Assembly: GCA_902619805.1 (NCBI GenBank)
Contig: CACNGC010000001.1
Span: 1 to 64,000, forward strand
Source of the DNA: an uncultured SAR116 cluster alpha proteobacterium
GTDB lineage: Bacteria; Pseudomonadota; Alphaproteobacteria; Puniceispirillales; Marisalimonadaceae
Length of the DNA: 64,000 bases
Direction: 5' to 3'
Shown piece after piece: positions 1-8,312 of this stretch. The position numbers and the translations under genes are program-made. The notes beneath the pieces are model-generated. The model searched no databases, was not told the DNA's origin, and was given only the letters and a program-made list of their open reading frames with translations. Position 1 is the stretch's first letter. Every line of letters starts with the position of its first letter.

Positions 1-51
1 TATAAAAGCTAATCCCCAAAAGACAAATAATAATAAATTTTTTCTATTCAT
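1..51 (-). CDS. Start of a membrane or exported protein, cut by the window edge
   Basis: Reading the minus strand from the ATG at 51 gives an open frame of 17 residues (MNRKNLLLLFVFWGLAF) that continues past the window edge. A charged N-terminus followed by an unbroken hydrophobic stretch is what a signal peptide or a first membrane helix looks like. No strong ribosome binding site is visible. It would be divergent from the secreted protein at 150-518. Family cannot be assigned from so little sequence. Confidence 0.4.
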   Translation of the reverse strand, partial: MNRKNLLLFVFWGLAFI

Positions 52-149
52 TTTTTTTATTTTTGGTAAATTTAAATAAAAAGTATAATAGGATATTTTT
101 TAATAATTTAAAATATTTTGTACTAATACAGTTTCAATATGGAAGTCTA

Positions 150-518
150 ATGAAAATTTTTTATTATACACTTTTTTTACTGTTCGCCTCACATAGTAGT
201 TATGCTCTTGAATACTCATGCATAGACAAAAAACATGGTAATTTGTCTAAAATGACTATAGATGGGGAGTCTGTAAAATATGAAGATCAAAACGGTGAAC
301 CGTTAGAATACAAAATAGTAGAGAATTCTGAAATTGCATTAATGGCTATTAGTAAGGTTTCGGCAGAAGAAAATCCAATACTTAATTACGTATTTATAAT
401 TAAAGATAAATCATTGGCATTCAATGCTAATTTAAGATCCATAAATGACAATTATAATGAAATATTTACAAAAAATAAAATTTTAAAATGTATTGGGAAT
501 AATGACAAAAAAAATTAA
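150..518 (+). CDS. Small secreted hypothetical protein
   Basis: A 122-residue protein with a clear Sec signal peptide: MKIF, a hydrophobic core, and a likely cleavage after SSYA (about residue 19). The mature part is polar and carries two cysteines, near residue 24 and residue 114, which could form one disulfide. I prefer the ATG at 150 over the upstream in-frame ATG at 63 because GGAAG lies just before it and because it puts the signal peptide at the N-terminus. No family is recognised. It precedes a CsaA-like gene but no functional link is evident. Confidence 0.65.
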   Translation: MKIFYYTLFLLFASHSSYALEYSCIDKKHGNLSKMTIDGESVKYEDQNGEPLEYKIVENSEIALMAISKVSAEENPILNYVFIIKDKSLAFNANLRSINDNYNEIFTKNKILKCIGNNDKKN

Positions 519-550
519 ATTAAAAAGATAATTCTAGTTAAATAAAATTA

Positions 551-898
551 ATGGTTAAAATGAATAAAGATCAAATCTCTATTAATGACTTTACAAAGTT
601 AAATCTTGTTTTAGGAACAATTTTAGAAGCTTCCCAGAATGTAAAAGCAAAAAAACCTGCATATATTTTAAAAATTGATTTTGGAAAAACCATTGGGGTA
701 AAACAAACTTCAGCTCAGATTACTAATTATTCATTACAAGAATTAATAAATAGACAAGTTGTAGCTGTCATCAACCTGCCTTCAAAAAAAATTGCCGGTT
801 TCACCTCTGAAGTACTTATACTTGGCGCAATTTCAGGTGAAGATGTTCATTTGCTTCGTCCAGATATTAAACTCGAAAATGGTACATTAATTGGCTAG
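551..898 (+). CDS. csaA: CsaA-like tRNA-binding domain protein
   Basis: The 115-residue protein matches the stand-alone tRNA-binding (OB-fold) family typified by CsaA: an N-terminal 'DFTKLNLVLGTI' strand, a central 'KPAYILKIDFG' strand, 'TSAQITNYS', and the closing 'VLILGA' segment. Members bind tRNA-like structures and CsaA has been described as an export-related chaperone in Bacillus; the role in alphaproteobacteria is not well established. Length is usual for the family. An alternative start is the ATG at 560. The next gene overlaps its end, so the two are probably co-transcribed. Confidence 0.8.
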   Translation: MVKMNKDQISINDFTKLNLVLGTILEASQNVKAKKPAYILKIDFGKTIGVKQTSAQITNYSLQELINRQVVAVINLPSKKIAGFTSEVLILGAISGEDVHLLRPDIKLENGTLIG

Positions 899-1814
899 AG
901 AAAAAAAAGATATTTCTGAAATGCTAGGAATTATTCCTAGTTTGCACACACCTTTTAATGAAAATAACGAAATTGATATAGTTAGCCTAAGGAAACTGAT
1001 TGATCATACTGTAGCAACTGGATGTGCTGGTATGCTTGTTGGCGCTGTTGCAGGAGAAAATGGAAGTCTTTCCTTTGACGAAAAAAATATTCTATTAAAC
1101 GAATGTGTAACTTATAATAATAATAGAATTCCAATCATTATAAGTTGCACGGCAAAAAATCAAATTGAAAGAATTGAGTTATCCAAAAACGCAAAAGAAT
1201 TAGGAGCTGATTGGATATTATGTCAAGCACCCGAAAATATTTTTGGTAATGAATTATTAAAATACTTTTATGAAATCGCTGAAGTTGGGCCTGATAATCT
1301 TATGATACAAGATTTATCATGGACAGATTATGGTATGAGTGATGATGATATAATTTTATTAAATAAAAACGTTAAAAAATTTAAAAGTTTGAAAATTGAA
1401 GTTCTTAATTCTGGTCCAAAATATACAAAAGTTTTCAATATTACTAACAACCAGTTACATCTGAGTGGTGGATGGGCCATTATGGGTATGATTGAAACTT
1501 TGAATAGAGGGGTGCATGCTCTAATTCCTTCAACTATGGAGGTTATTTATAACAAAATCTATAATTTTTATATAGAAAATAAAATAGAAGACTCTAGAAG
1601 ATTATTTTCTCAAATTTTACCAATTTTATCTTTTACTCACCAACACATAGATATATCAATTAAATTTTCAAAAATGTTAAGAGTTGAAGAAGGAATTTTT
1701 AGTACAAGTATCTGTCGAAAACCAATAAAGAACTTCGACAAATTTCAGTTAGAAGAAGCTAGTTTACATATAAGCAAAGTATTGAAATTACAAAACCATT
1801 TAAAAAATAACTAA
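891..1814 (+). CDS. DapA/NanA-family aldolase or lyase with altered active site
   Basis: A 307-residue TIM-barrel protein of the dihydrodipicolinate synthase/N-acetylneuraminate lyase superfamily, with 'IIPSLHTPFNENNEID', 'GAVAGENGSLSFDEK' (equivalent of the GTTGE loop) and a lysine in 'LKIEVLNSGP' that can be the Schiff-base residue. The usual YNVP tyrosine motif is replaced by 'IQDLSW', so it is unlikely to be a true DapA. The TTG at 891 overlaps the csaA stop; the ATG at 921 is an alternative. The substrate is probably a 2-oxo acid aldol, but this is inference. A strong terminator follows. Confidence 0.75.
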   Translation: MAREKKDISEMLGIIPSLHTPFNENNEIDIVSLRKLIDHTVATGCAGMLVGAVAGENGSLSFDEKNILLNECVTYNNNRIPIIISCTAKNQIERIELSKNAKELGADWILCQAPENIFGNELLKYFYEIAEVGPDNLMIQDLSWTDYGMSDDDIILLNKNVKKFKSLKIEVLNSGPKYTKVFNITNNQLHLSGGWAIMGMIETLNRGVHALIPSTMEVIYNKIYNFYIENKIEDSRRLFSQILPILSFTHQHIDISIKFSKMLRVEEGIFSTSICRKPIKNFDKFQLEEASLHISKVLKLQNHLKNN

Positions 1815-1876
1815 ACTTTTTTTCATTAAGTCGTTTAATAATTTATAAAGTAATTATTATATATTCCTCCTTATTT

Positions 1877-1906
1877 AAATAGAGACCTAAGCGTCTCTAT
1901 TTTTTT
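1877..1906 (+). terminator. Rho-independent terminator
   Basis: A perfect 10-bp stem (1877-1886 with 1893-1902) around a 6-base loop is followed by a run of T to 1906. It ends the csaA/DapA-family transcript before the separately transcribed DMT transporter gene. Confidence 0.85.
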
Positions 1907-1965
1907 GTTGTTATAAGTCTTTATTAACAATATACAGTGATTCTGATTTTCATATCGAGTTATTT

Positions 1966-2838
1966 ATGCAAAACAATGTTCTTTTTGGAATTACCCTTAT
2001 GGTTATTACAACGTTTATGTTTTCAAGCATGGATGGGGTTTCTAGATATTTAGCTGAAAAGAATAATGTTTTTACACTTGTTACAATGCGTTACTGGTTT
2101 ATAGCTTTTGTAATGATAGTAACATGTTTGTTCATAAAAAATCGTATATCAGATATTTTAAATACTAATCAACCTTATATTCAATTCTCTAGGGGTGTAA
2201 TTCTTTCTCTAAATAATTGCTTAGTTGTTTATACCTTCACTTTGTTGGGGTTAGTTGAGACACATGCAATTATTGCATGTTACCCATTGATAGTTGCAGG
2301 TTTATCAGTTCCTTTTCTTGGTGAAAGATTTGGCTGGAGGAGGTGGATGGCAATTTTTACAGGTTTCATCGGCGTAATCATTATTTTAAGACCAAATACA
2401 AATGTAATTACAGAAGGGTCTATCTTTGCAATAGTTGGAGCTATAATGTTTGCTGTTTATCTTATTTTAACTAGATATGTTTCCAGATCTGATACAGCAA
2501 TAACAAGTTTTTTTTGGACGGGTATTGGTGGCACAGTAACAATGAGTTTAATAAGTCTTTTTATATGGGATAATATATTAAAAGAAGATTATTTATGGCT
2601 TCTTTTAATGTGTATATTAAGTGCAGGTTCTCATTTTATGATGGTAAAAACCTTACAAGTTGCAGAAGCTTCGGTTGTACAACCTTTTTCTTATCTTCAA
2701 TTAGTATTTGGATCAATTATTGGTGTAACAATTTTTTCTGAAAGTATAGATCTAATGATTATTGTAGGTGCATTGGTAGTTATAGGATCAGGACTTTTTA
2801 CAACATGGCGTGAATATAAAATTAAAAACAATATTTAA
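1966..2838 (+). CDS. EamA/DMT-family transporter
   Basis: The 290-residue protein has about ten hydrophobic helices arranged as two EamA repeats, the usual length and layout of drug/metabolite transporters. Recognisable features are 'FMFSSMDGVSRYLAE' near the N-terminus, 'FLGERFGWRRWMAIFTGF' closing the first repeat, and 'VVQPFSYLQLVFGSIIG' in the second repeat. It acts in the inner membrane and probably exports or imports a small metabolite; the substrate cannot be read from sequence. It follows a terminator, so it has its own promoter. Confidence 0.85.
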   Translation: MQNNVLFGITLMVITTFMFSSMDGVSRYLAEKNNVFTLVTMRYWFIAFVMIVTCLFIKNRISDILNTNQPYIQFSRGVILSLNNCLVVYTFTLLGLVETHAIIACYPLIVAGLSVPFLGERFGWRRWMAIFTGFIGVIIILRPNTNVITEGSIFAIVGAIMFAVYLILTRYVSRSDTAITSFFWTGIGGTVTMSLISLFIWDNILKEDYLWLLLMCILSAGSHFMMVKTLQVAEASVVQPFSYLQLVFGSIIGVTIFSESIDLMIIVGALVVIGSGLFTTWREYKIKNNI

Positions 2839-2902
2839 TATATAAACTTTTTGACAAATCTTTTATTTAATGGATTCATTAAGATCTATAAAAGGTTTAA
2901 TT

Positions 2903-4042
2903 ATGTCAATTGAATTTAACGGAAAGACTTCAGTTAAACATCCAATACCAGAAACAATGAAAGCATGGGTTTTAGGAGATCCGGGCGAACTGTCTTTAAT
3001 TGACAAGCCTATTGTTATGCCAGGCAAAGCAGAAGTGCTCATTAAAATTGATGCGGTGGCAATCTGCGCTACAGATCTCGATTTCATTAGTCATGGTCCA
3101 CCAGCTTTAATAGAGGGTGGTTTACCATTTAATAAAAATTTTACACCTGGACATGAGTACATGGGAACTGTTGTAGCATTAGGCCCCTCGGTAGATGAAT
3201 TTCAAATTGGTGACAGGGTGACTGTAGAAATACACGCTGGTTGCGGTCAGTGCAAAAGATGTAGAATGGGAATGTATACCTCATGTCATAATTATGGTCT
3301 AAATTATGGAAATGTTAATAAAGGCCACAGAGCAAATGGCTTTACAACAGATGGTGGCTTTAAACAATATGCTGTGAATAATATAAATGCACTTATAAAA
3401 GTTCCAGACAGTATGACTGATGAAGAAGCAACCTTAGTGGTTACAGCAGGAACAACAATGTATGGTCTTACCGAATTAGGTGGTTTAATCGCTGGTGAAA
3501 GTATGGTTGTAATAGGCCCTGGCCCCATTGGCTTATTAGGTGTTGCTGTAGCTAAAGCTTTAGGTGCAGGACCAGTCATATTAAATGGTACAAGAGATAG
3601 TAGGCTAGAAATAGGAAAAAAGCTTGGTGCTGATTATACTTTGAATGTGAAAAATGAAAAAGATATAGTGCAAAGTGTAAAAAACATTGTTGGAGAAAAA
3701 GGTGCCGACTATGTAATTGAGTGTGCAGGAACAAAAGAAGACTTAAACGATGCAATTATGATGACAAACAGAGGTGGAAAAATATGTCTCGCTGCCTTTC
3801 CTCATAAACCAGTAGAAATTAATATTCCACATATGGTTATTAATAATATTTACATGTTTGGAATAAGAGGTGAGGGTAAAAGTGCTACTCATAGAGCTAT
3901 GCAATTCATGAAAGAAAAAAGATTTAACGCAAAATTAGTTCATACTCATACCTTTAATTTAGCTAATCTTCCTACTGCTTTAAAATATGCAAGAGAGAGA
4001 ATAGATGATGCAATAAAAATTGTCATTAAGCCATGGGATTAA
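2903..4042 (+). CDS. Zinc-dependent medium-chain alcohol dehydrogenase
   Basis: A 379-residue MDR-family dehydrogenase. Catalytic zinc ligands are Cys55 (ICATD) and His84-Glu85 (PGHEYMG); the structural zinc lobe has Cys114, 117, 120 and 128. A Rossmann motif 'VVIGPGPIGLLGVAVAKALG' binds NAD(P). The family includes threonine, sorbitol and alcohol dehydrogenases; the substrate is not determined here. I choose the ATG at 2903, which has AAAGG about eight bases upstream, over the in-frame ATG at 2870. The small gene at 4080 follows after 37 bases and is likely in the same operon. Confidence 0.85.
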   Translation: MSIEFNGKTSVKHPIPETMKAWVLGDPGELSLIDKPIVMPGKAEVLIKIDAVAICATDLDFISHGPPALIEGGLPFNKNFTPGHEYMGTVVALGPSVDEFQIGDRVTVEIHAGCGQCKRCRMGMYTSCHNYGLNYGNVNKGHRANGFTTDGGFKQYAVNNINALIKVPDSMTDEEATLVVTAGTTMYGLTELGGLIAGESMVVIGPGPIGLLGVAVAKALGAGPVILNGTRDSRLEIGKKLGADYTLNVKNEKDIVQSVKNIVGEKGADYVIECAGTKEDLNDAIMMTNRGGKICLAAFPHKPVEINIPHMVINNIYMFGIRGEGKSATHRAMQFMKEKRFNAKLVHTHTFNLANLPTALKYARERIDDAIKIVIKPWD

Positions 4043-4079
4043 TTCAATTTGATTTTATATATTTCTTTAGGAGTAAAAA

Positions 4080-4400
4080 ATGTGGGCTGTTACAAAATCA
4101 ATTAAATTTCAAAATAAGCTTGCGAAAGAAGCAATTCTTAACGCTTTAAGAGCTAAAAGCAAAAATTTATTTTTAGAAGGTATGGTTCTCAGATGTTTTA
4201 TGCACGTCACTGAAAACTCTATTGAGCTTTTTCATATCTTTGAAAATAAAGAATATGTAAATAAGGCAAGATCTTCATGGACAAATCAATTTTGGCAAGA
4301 CATTCGAGAAATGGGAGGTACAGTTTCCGGATTGGAAGGAGAATGTGAAGTTGAGTATTCACCTAAATTAGATCTTAATGATTTTAACAAGATAGAATAA
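4080..4400 (+). CDS. Small ABM-like protein of unknown function
   Basis: A 106-residue soluble protein with a good ribosome binding site (TTTAGGAG) before its ATG. The size and alternating strand/helix pattern ('KEAILNALRAKS', 'SIELFHIFENKEY', 'WTNQFWQDIREM') suggest a ferredoxin-like dimeric alpha-beta barrel such as an antibiotic-biosynthesis-monooxygenase fold, but no diagnostic motif is visible. It lies directly downstream of the alcohol dehydrogenase and probably shares its transcript; a role with that enzyme is inference only. Confidence 0.65.
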   Translation: MWAVTKSIKFQNKLAKEAILNALRAKSKNLFLEGMVLRCFMHVTENSIELFHIFENKEYVNKARSSWTNQFWQDIREMGGTVSGLEGECEVEYSPKLDLNDFNKIE

Positions 4401-4444
4401 TACTAAATTTAAGATATGGCATGTTATTTGCAGATAACTAATGA

Positions 4445-4514
4445 AGGGAATAGCTTTTGAAATCTCCACGATTATCCTAAATAAGGTAAATAATTAGAGC
4501 TATTCCCTATTTTT
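4445..4514 (+). terminator. Long-range hairpin followed by T-run
   Basis: An 11-bp perfect inverted repeat (4445-4455 with 4498-4508) encloses 42 bases and is followed by a T-rich tail (4510-4515). It sits between the convergent ADH operon and hpt. It may be a terminator with an internal minor hairpin, or a short structured RNA; the loop is longer than usual for a terminator. Confidence 0.5.
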
Positions 4515-5053
4515 TACTGAACTACTTTACCAATGAAGGGTAAATGCCTGTTATCTTGAGCATAATCAATCCCATAACCAACTACAAACTCATCTGGAAT
4601 ATCAAAACCAACCCATTTACTTTCAATATCAGTTTCCCTGCGTGAAAACTTATTCAATAGGCAGCAAACTTCTAAACTTTTTGGCTTTCTACTTTTAAGT
4701 AACTTTATAACTTGGTTTAGTGTATGACCAGTATCAATAATATCTTCTACTAATAGCACATCTAAGTTTTTTATATCTGTATTTAAATCTGTTAATATTC
4801 GAATATTATTTGAAGATTGCATTGAGTTTCCATAGCTAGAAGCAGTCATAAAATCAACTTCAACTGGTATTTTTAGCTCCCGAACTAAATCTGCGATGAA
4901 TACAAAAGAGCCTCTTAACAATCCAACAACCAATAGTTTATTTGTATTTTTGTAAAAAAGGTTTACCTCTTTACCTAATTCAATAATTCTTTTTTTTATT
5001 TCTTTTTCTGCAATTAATGTATCTACAGTATAAGGCTTTATATTTTTATTCAT
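4514..5053 (-). CDS. hpt: Hypoxanthine phosphoribosyltransferase
   Basis: A 179-residue type I phosphoribosyltransferase that converts hypoxanthine or guanine plus PRPP to IMP or GMP (purine salvage, cytoplasm). The PRPP loop 'VEDIIDTGHT' is at residues 102-111, and 'LVVGLLRGSFVFIADLVREL' is the family's N-terminal core. 'WVGFDIPDEFVVGYGIDY' near the C-terminus is the purine-binding region typical of hypoxanthine-type enzymes. Length is normal. It is a single-gene unit on the minus strand. Confidence 0.93.
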   Translation of the reverse strand: MNKNIKPYTVDTLIAEKEIKKRIIELGKEVNLFYKNTNKLLVVGLLRGSFVFIADLVRELKIPVEVDFMTASSYGNSMQSSNNIRILTDLNTDIKNLDVLLVEDIIDTGHTLNQVIKLLKSRKPKSLEVCCLLNKFSRRETDIESKWVGFDIPDEFVVGYGIDYAQDNRHLPFIGKVVQ

Positions 5054-5149
5054 TCTAATTACTCGTGGTAACTTTATTAAAACGCAATATACTTTATAAT
5101 AATAATTGGTATAAAAAAATAAAATTATTCATTTGGTAAGGAGTAACAA

Positions 5150-5536
5150 TTGTTAATATTAATAGCTGCAGCCATTTTAAGCTTCATGATGTTTTTCCCC
5201 ATAGTTGTAGCAACTTCAGTTTTTAAAGTCCTAGACGAAAAACAATCATCTAAATTTCTAAGAATTTTCTTTCCTAAATATTATCTGTTTGGTTTTGTTT
5301 TGAGCTTAATTGGTCTTATTCTTTCTATATATTATGAAAATAAAATCTCAATATTAATTTTTTTACTTATTATAATTGGATTTATTTTCTCAAGACAAGT
5401 TTTAATGCCAATGATAAATAAAGCTAAAGATTTGAATAATGAAAACAAATTTAATAAATTACATAAAGTTTCAGTTTTTATAAATTTTCTGCAGATAATA
5501 GGATGTATATTTTTGTTAGTAATTTATCTGAAATAA
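5150..5536 (+). CDS. DUF4149-like integral membrane protein
   Basis: A 128-residue protein with four hydrophobic helices (about 1-25, 44-62, 66-85 and 105-127). The 'FFPIVVATSVFKVLDE' and 'FSRQVLMPMINK' segments resemble the DUF4149/TMEM205-like family of small membrane proteins, whose function is unknown. The start is TTG at 5150, supported by AAGGAG seven bases before it. It lies between divergent hpt and pobA; the short gap to pobA allows co-transcription. Confidence 0.65.
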   Translation: MLILIAAAILSFMMFFPIVVATSVFKVLDEKQSSKFLRIFFPKYYLFGFVLSLIGLILSIYYENKISILIFLLIIIGFIFSRQVLMPMINKAKDLNNENKFNKLHKVSVFINFLQIIGCIFLLVIYLK

Positions 5537-5558
5537 TAATGAATTAAGGGCAAATTCA

Positions 5559-6728
5559 ATGAGGACAAATGTTGTAATAGTTGGAGGTGGTCCATCAGGG
5601 TTGCTTTTATCAAGACTTTTGACAGTTGATGGGATTGATAATGTGGTTCTTGAAAAACAATCTGAAGAACATGTCACAGGTAGAATCAGGGCTGGTGTTT
5701 TAGAAAATGGTACAATTGAAATGCTTGAGAAAGCAGGTGTTTCAAATAGACTTAAAAAAGAAGGCTTTAATCACGATGGCATACAACTCTCATTCAAAAA
5801 TCATGGATTTAGAATTAATTTAAAACAATTAACTAATAAACATGTAACAGTTTATGGACAAACTGAAATAACAAAAGATTTATACAGAATAATTAAAAAA
5901 GAAAATGTTAGCATAATCAACAACGCAGAAGACGTTCTGCCTCAAGCTATTGACACTGATAAACCATTTGTAACATTTAAAAAGAATGGTGTAGAGAAAA
6001 AAATTATGTGTGACTTAGTTGTAGGATGTGATGGATTTCATGGAATAAGTAGAAGTATAATTCCAAAATCAATAATTAAAACTTATGAGAGAACATATCC
6101 TTTCGGATGGTTGGGGATTTTGTCAGAAACACCACCTGTAAGTGATGAATTAATTTATGCAAATCATGGTAATGGTTTTGCCTTGGCCTCAATGAGAAAC
6201 GATAATTTAAGTAGATATTATATACAGACTTCGTTAGATGAAAAAATAGAGAATTGGTCAGACAAAAAATTTTGGGATGAATTAAAAAAGAGACTTCCAA
6301 CTGAAGCATCAGATACAATTATAACCGGAAGTTCCATTGAAAAATCTATAGCACCACTTAGGTCTTTTGTTTGTGAGCCAATGAGTTGGGAAAAATTATT
6401 TTTAGTTGGAGATGCCGCACATATCGTGCCCCCTACTGGAGCGAAAGGGTTAAACTTAGCAGTTTCAGATGTATATTATTTGCACAATGCTCTGAAAAAT
6501 TATTATAAATTTCACACAAATGATGATTTAAAAATGTATTCAAATAATGCCCTTTCTAGAGTTTGGAAAGCTATTAGATTTAGTTGGTGGATGACTACAA
6601 CTTTTCATAAATTTCCTGATCAATCTTCGTTTGATCAACGAATTCAAGATTCTGAAATAGAATATTTAGAAAATTCTATTGCATCCCAGAGAGTTTTAGC
6701 TGAAAATTATGTTGGTTTACCTTACTAA
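5559..6728 (+). CDS. pobA: 4-hydroxybenzoate 3-monooxygenase
   Basis: A 389-residue FAD-dependent aromatic hydroxylase that converts 4-hydroxybenzoate to protocatechuate with NAD(P)H and oxygen. It has the N-terminal FAD motif VGGGPSG, the PobA-specific 'RIRAGVLE' at 42-49, and the second FAD motif 'GDAAHIVPPTGAKGLNLA' near residues 284-301. Length matches PobA (about 390). TAAGGG eight bases upstream supports the start. It is followed by pcaH and pcaG, the next step of the protocatechuate pathway. No pobR-type regulator is adjacent. Confidence 0.93.
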   Translation: MRTNVVIVGGGPSGLLLSRLLTVDGIDNVVLEKQSEEHVTGRIRAGVLENGTIEMLEKAGVSNRLKKEGFNHDGIQLSFKNHGFRINLKQLTNKHVTVYGQTEITKDLYRIIKKENVSIINNAEDVLPQAIDTDKPFVTFKKNGVEKKIMCDLVVGCDGFHGISRSIIPKSIIKTYERTYPFGWLGILSETPPVSDELIYANHGNGFALASMRNDNLSRYYIQTSLDEKIENWSDKKFWDELKKRLPTEASDTIITGSSIEKSIAPLRSFVCEPMSWEKLFLVGDAAHIVPPTGAKGLNLAVSDVYYLHNALKNYYKFHTNDDLKMYSNNALSRVWKAIRFSWWMTTTFHKFPDQSSFDQRIQDSEIEYLENSIASQRVLAENYVGLPY

Positions 6729-6766
6729 AACTAATAAATTGCATTTCTCAAAACTTAGGTAAAAGT

Positions 6767-7492
6767 ATGAATGTTAAATCATTAGTAAAAAGAAATTATA
6801 AAAAACAACCAGAAATAGATTTTCCGGATTATAAATCTAGTATTTTCAGAGCTCCTAAGAATAAAAAAATTTCAATACCATCCAATAACTCTGAAATTTT
6901 CGGGCCAATATTTAATCAAAAAATAATAGGAAAGTTAGATAATGACCTTACATTAAATTCTTCCAAAAACAAAATGTCCCCGATTGGTCATAAAATTATT
7001 GTCTATGGGACTGTTATTGATCAATTTTCTAACCCAATCAAAGGTGCGTTAATAGAAATTTGGCAAGCTAATGCTGCTGGTAAATATTTACATCAGGACG
7101 ATATAAATCCTGCACCAATTGATCCTAATTTTTCAGGTTGTGGACGTTCATTAACTTCTTCAGATGGCTCTTACGAATTTTTAACTATTCAACCTGGACC
7201 TTACCCTTATCCAAATCGTGGGATAGAGTGGAGACCAATGCATATTCATTTTTCAATATTTGGGAAAAGCTTTGGACAAAGGTTAATCACACAAATGTAT
7301 TTTGAAGGTGATCCACTTATAAACCTATGTCCAATGGTAAACTCTATTGCAGATGAGAGAGCAAAAAAGAGTTTAGTTGGAAAATTAGATACTTCTAGAT
7401 CAAAAAGTCCAAACATATTAGCTTATAAATTTGATATTGTATTAAGAGGAGTAAAACAAACATACTTTGAAAATAGACATGAGGGTCTTTAA
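6767..7492 (+). CDS. pcaH: Protocatechuate 3,4-dioxygenase beta subunit
   Basis: A 241-residue intradiol dioxygenase subunit. The four non-haem Fe(III) ligands expected from the Pseudomonas enzyme are present: Tyr107, Tyr146, His159 and His161 (within 'GPYPYPNRGIEWRPMHIHF'). The enzyme opens the protocatechuate ring to 3-carboxy-cis,cis-muconate. It acts as a heteromer with PcaG, encoded immediately downstream. Length is normal for PcaH. Confidence 0.94.
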   Translation: MNVKSLVKRNYKKQPEIDFPDYKSSIFRAPKNKKISIPSNNSEIFGPIFNQKIIGKLDNDLTLNSSKNKMSPIGHKIIVYGTVIDQFSNPIKGALIEIWQANAAGKYLHQDDINPAPIDPNFSGCGRSLTSSDGSYEFLTIQPGPYPYPNRGIEWRPMHIHFSIFGKSFGQRLITQMYFEGDPLINLCPMVNSIADERAKKSLVGKLDTSRSKSPNILAYKFDIVLRGVKQTYFENRHEGL

Positions 7493-7493
7493 C

Positions 7494-8075
7494 TTGAAAA
7501 ACTATAATAAAATTCTTGATGAAACTCCTTTTCAAACAGCTGGCCCATTTCTTCATATAGGTTGCATGCCAAATAAAATAAAAATAAATAATTTATATAA
7601 AAATGATTTGGGTGAGGTGCCATTTAAAAATAAAAATGAAATAGAAATGATAACTATCGAAGGTTCAGTCTTTGATGGAAATGGTATTACATTAGACGAC
7701 GTGATGCTAGAAACTTGGCAATGTGACGAAAATAGTCAATTTTTTGAAGACAATGGGTTTGCACGATTTATTCCAGATAAATTAACAAAAAAATTTAAGT
7801 TATTTACAGTAAAGCCAGGACAAGTTAAAAATCTAGATAGTAAAAATCAAAGTCCACATATTTGTTTATCAATTTCATCTAGAGGTCTTAATATGACTTT
7901 AAATACAAGAATATACTTTGAAGGTGATGATTTGATAAACGATCCTATTTTATCTATGATAAAAAATAATAAAGGAAATATTGACAGCCTTGTAGCAAAA
8001 AAGATTAAAAAAAATGTCTATGCTTTTGATGTATTTTTACAAGGTGATAAAGAAACAGTTTTTTTTGATATATAA
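7494..8075 (+). CDS. pcaG: Protocatechuate 3,4-dioxygenase alpha subunit
   Basis: About 193 residues, with the typical PcaG opening 'LDETPFQTAGPFLHIG' and the 'YFEGDDLINDPILSMI' segment shared with intradiol dioxygenases. As expected for the alpha subunit, it lacks the Tyr/Tyr/His/His iron site. I favour the TTG at 7494 because GAGGG (7481-7485) sits eight bases before it and it begins just after the pcaH stop; in-frame alternatives are ATG 7479 and TTG 7467, both overlapping pcaH. Confidence 0.9.
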   Translation: MKNYNKILDETPFQTAGPFLHIGCMPNKIKINNLYKNDLGEVPFKNKNEIEMITIEGSVFDGNGITLDDVMLETWQCDENSQFFEDNGFARFIPDKLTKKFKLFTVKPGQVKNLDSKNQSPHICLSISSRGLNMTLNTRIYFEGDDLINDPILSMIKNNKGNIDSLVAKKIKKNVYAFDVFLQGDKETVFFDI

Positions 8076-8100
8076 ATCTAATTTAAAGTGGAGAAGTTAA

Positions 8101-8283
8101 TTGGGTAGATCTAATTTTATGATGAATTACTACAAAAATTATAAAGAAGAATTAGAAGAAATTGATGAAAGGAGTAAATCATTTAAACCAAAGCCATGGT
8201 GGGCCTATGGATTATTCTATTGTTATTTAATTTTTTATGGATATATCTTTTGGATGGAGCCTTTGGCTATTCCTGTACAATAA
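8101..8283 (+). CDS. Small single-pass membrane protein
   Basis: A 60-residue protein with an acidic, charged N-terminal half and one aromatic-rich hydrophobic segment (about 38-54, 'WAYGLFYCYLIFYGYIFW'). GGAGAAG precedes a TTG start at 8101; ATG codons at 8119 and 8122 are alternatives. It is placed 25 bases after pcaG and 29 before the cNMP-binding gene, so it is likely part of that transcript. No family is recognised. Confidence 0.5.
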   Translation: MGRSNFMMNYYKNYKEELEEIDERSKSFKPKPWWAYGLFYCYLIFYGYIFWMEPLAIPVQ

Positions 8284-8312
8284 TTGAATCATAATATTTA
8301 AAGGAATATTTG

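Noticed and set aside
7467-7493. pcaG start at TTG 7467 or ATG 7479
   Set aside because: Both overlap the pcaH end and lack a good RBS; GAGGG eight bases before the TTG at 7494 and the family N-terminus favour the later start.
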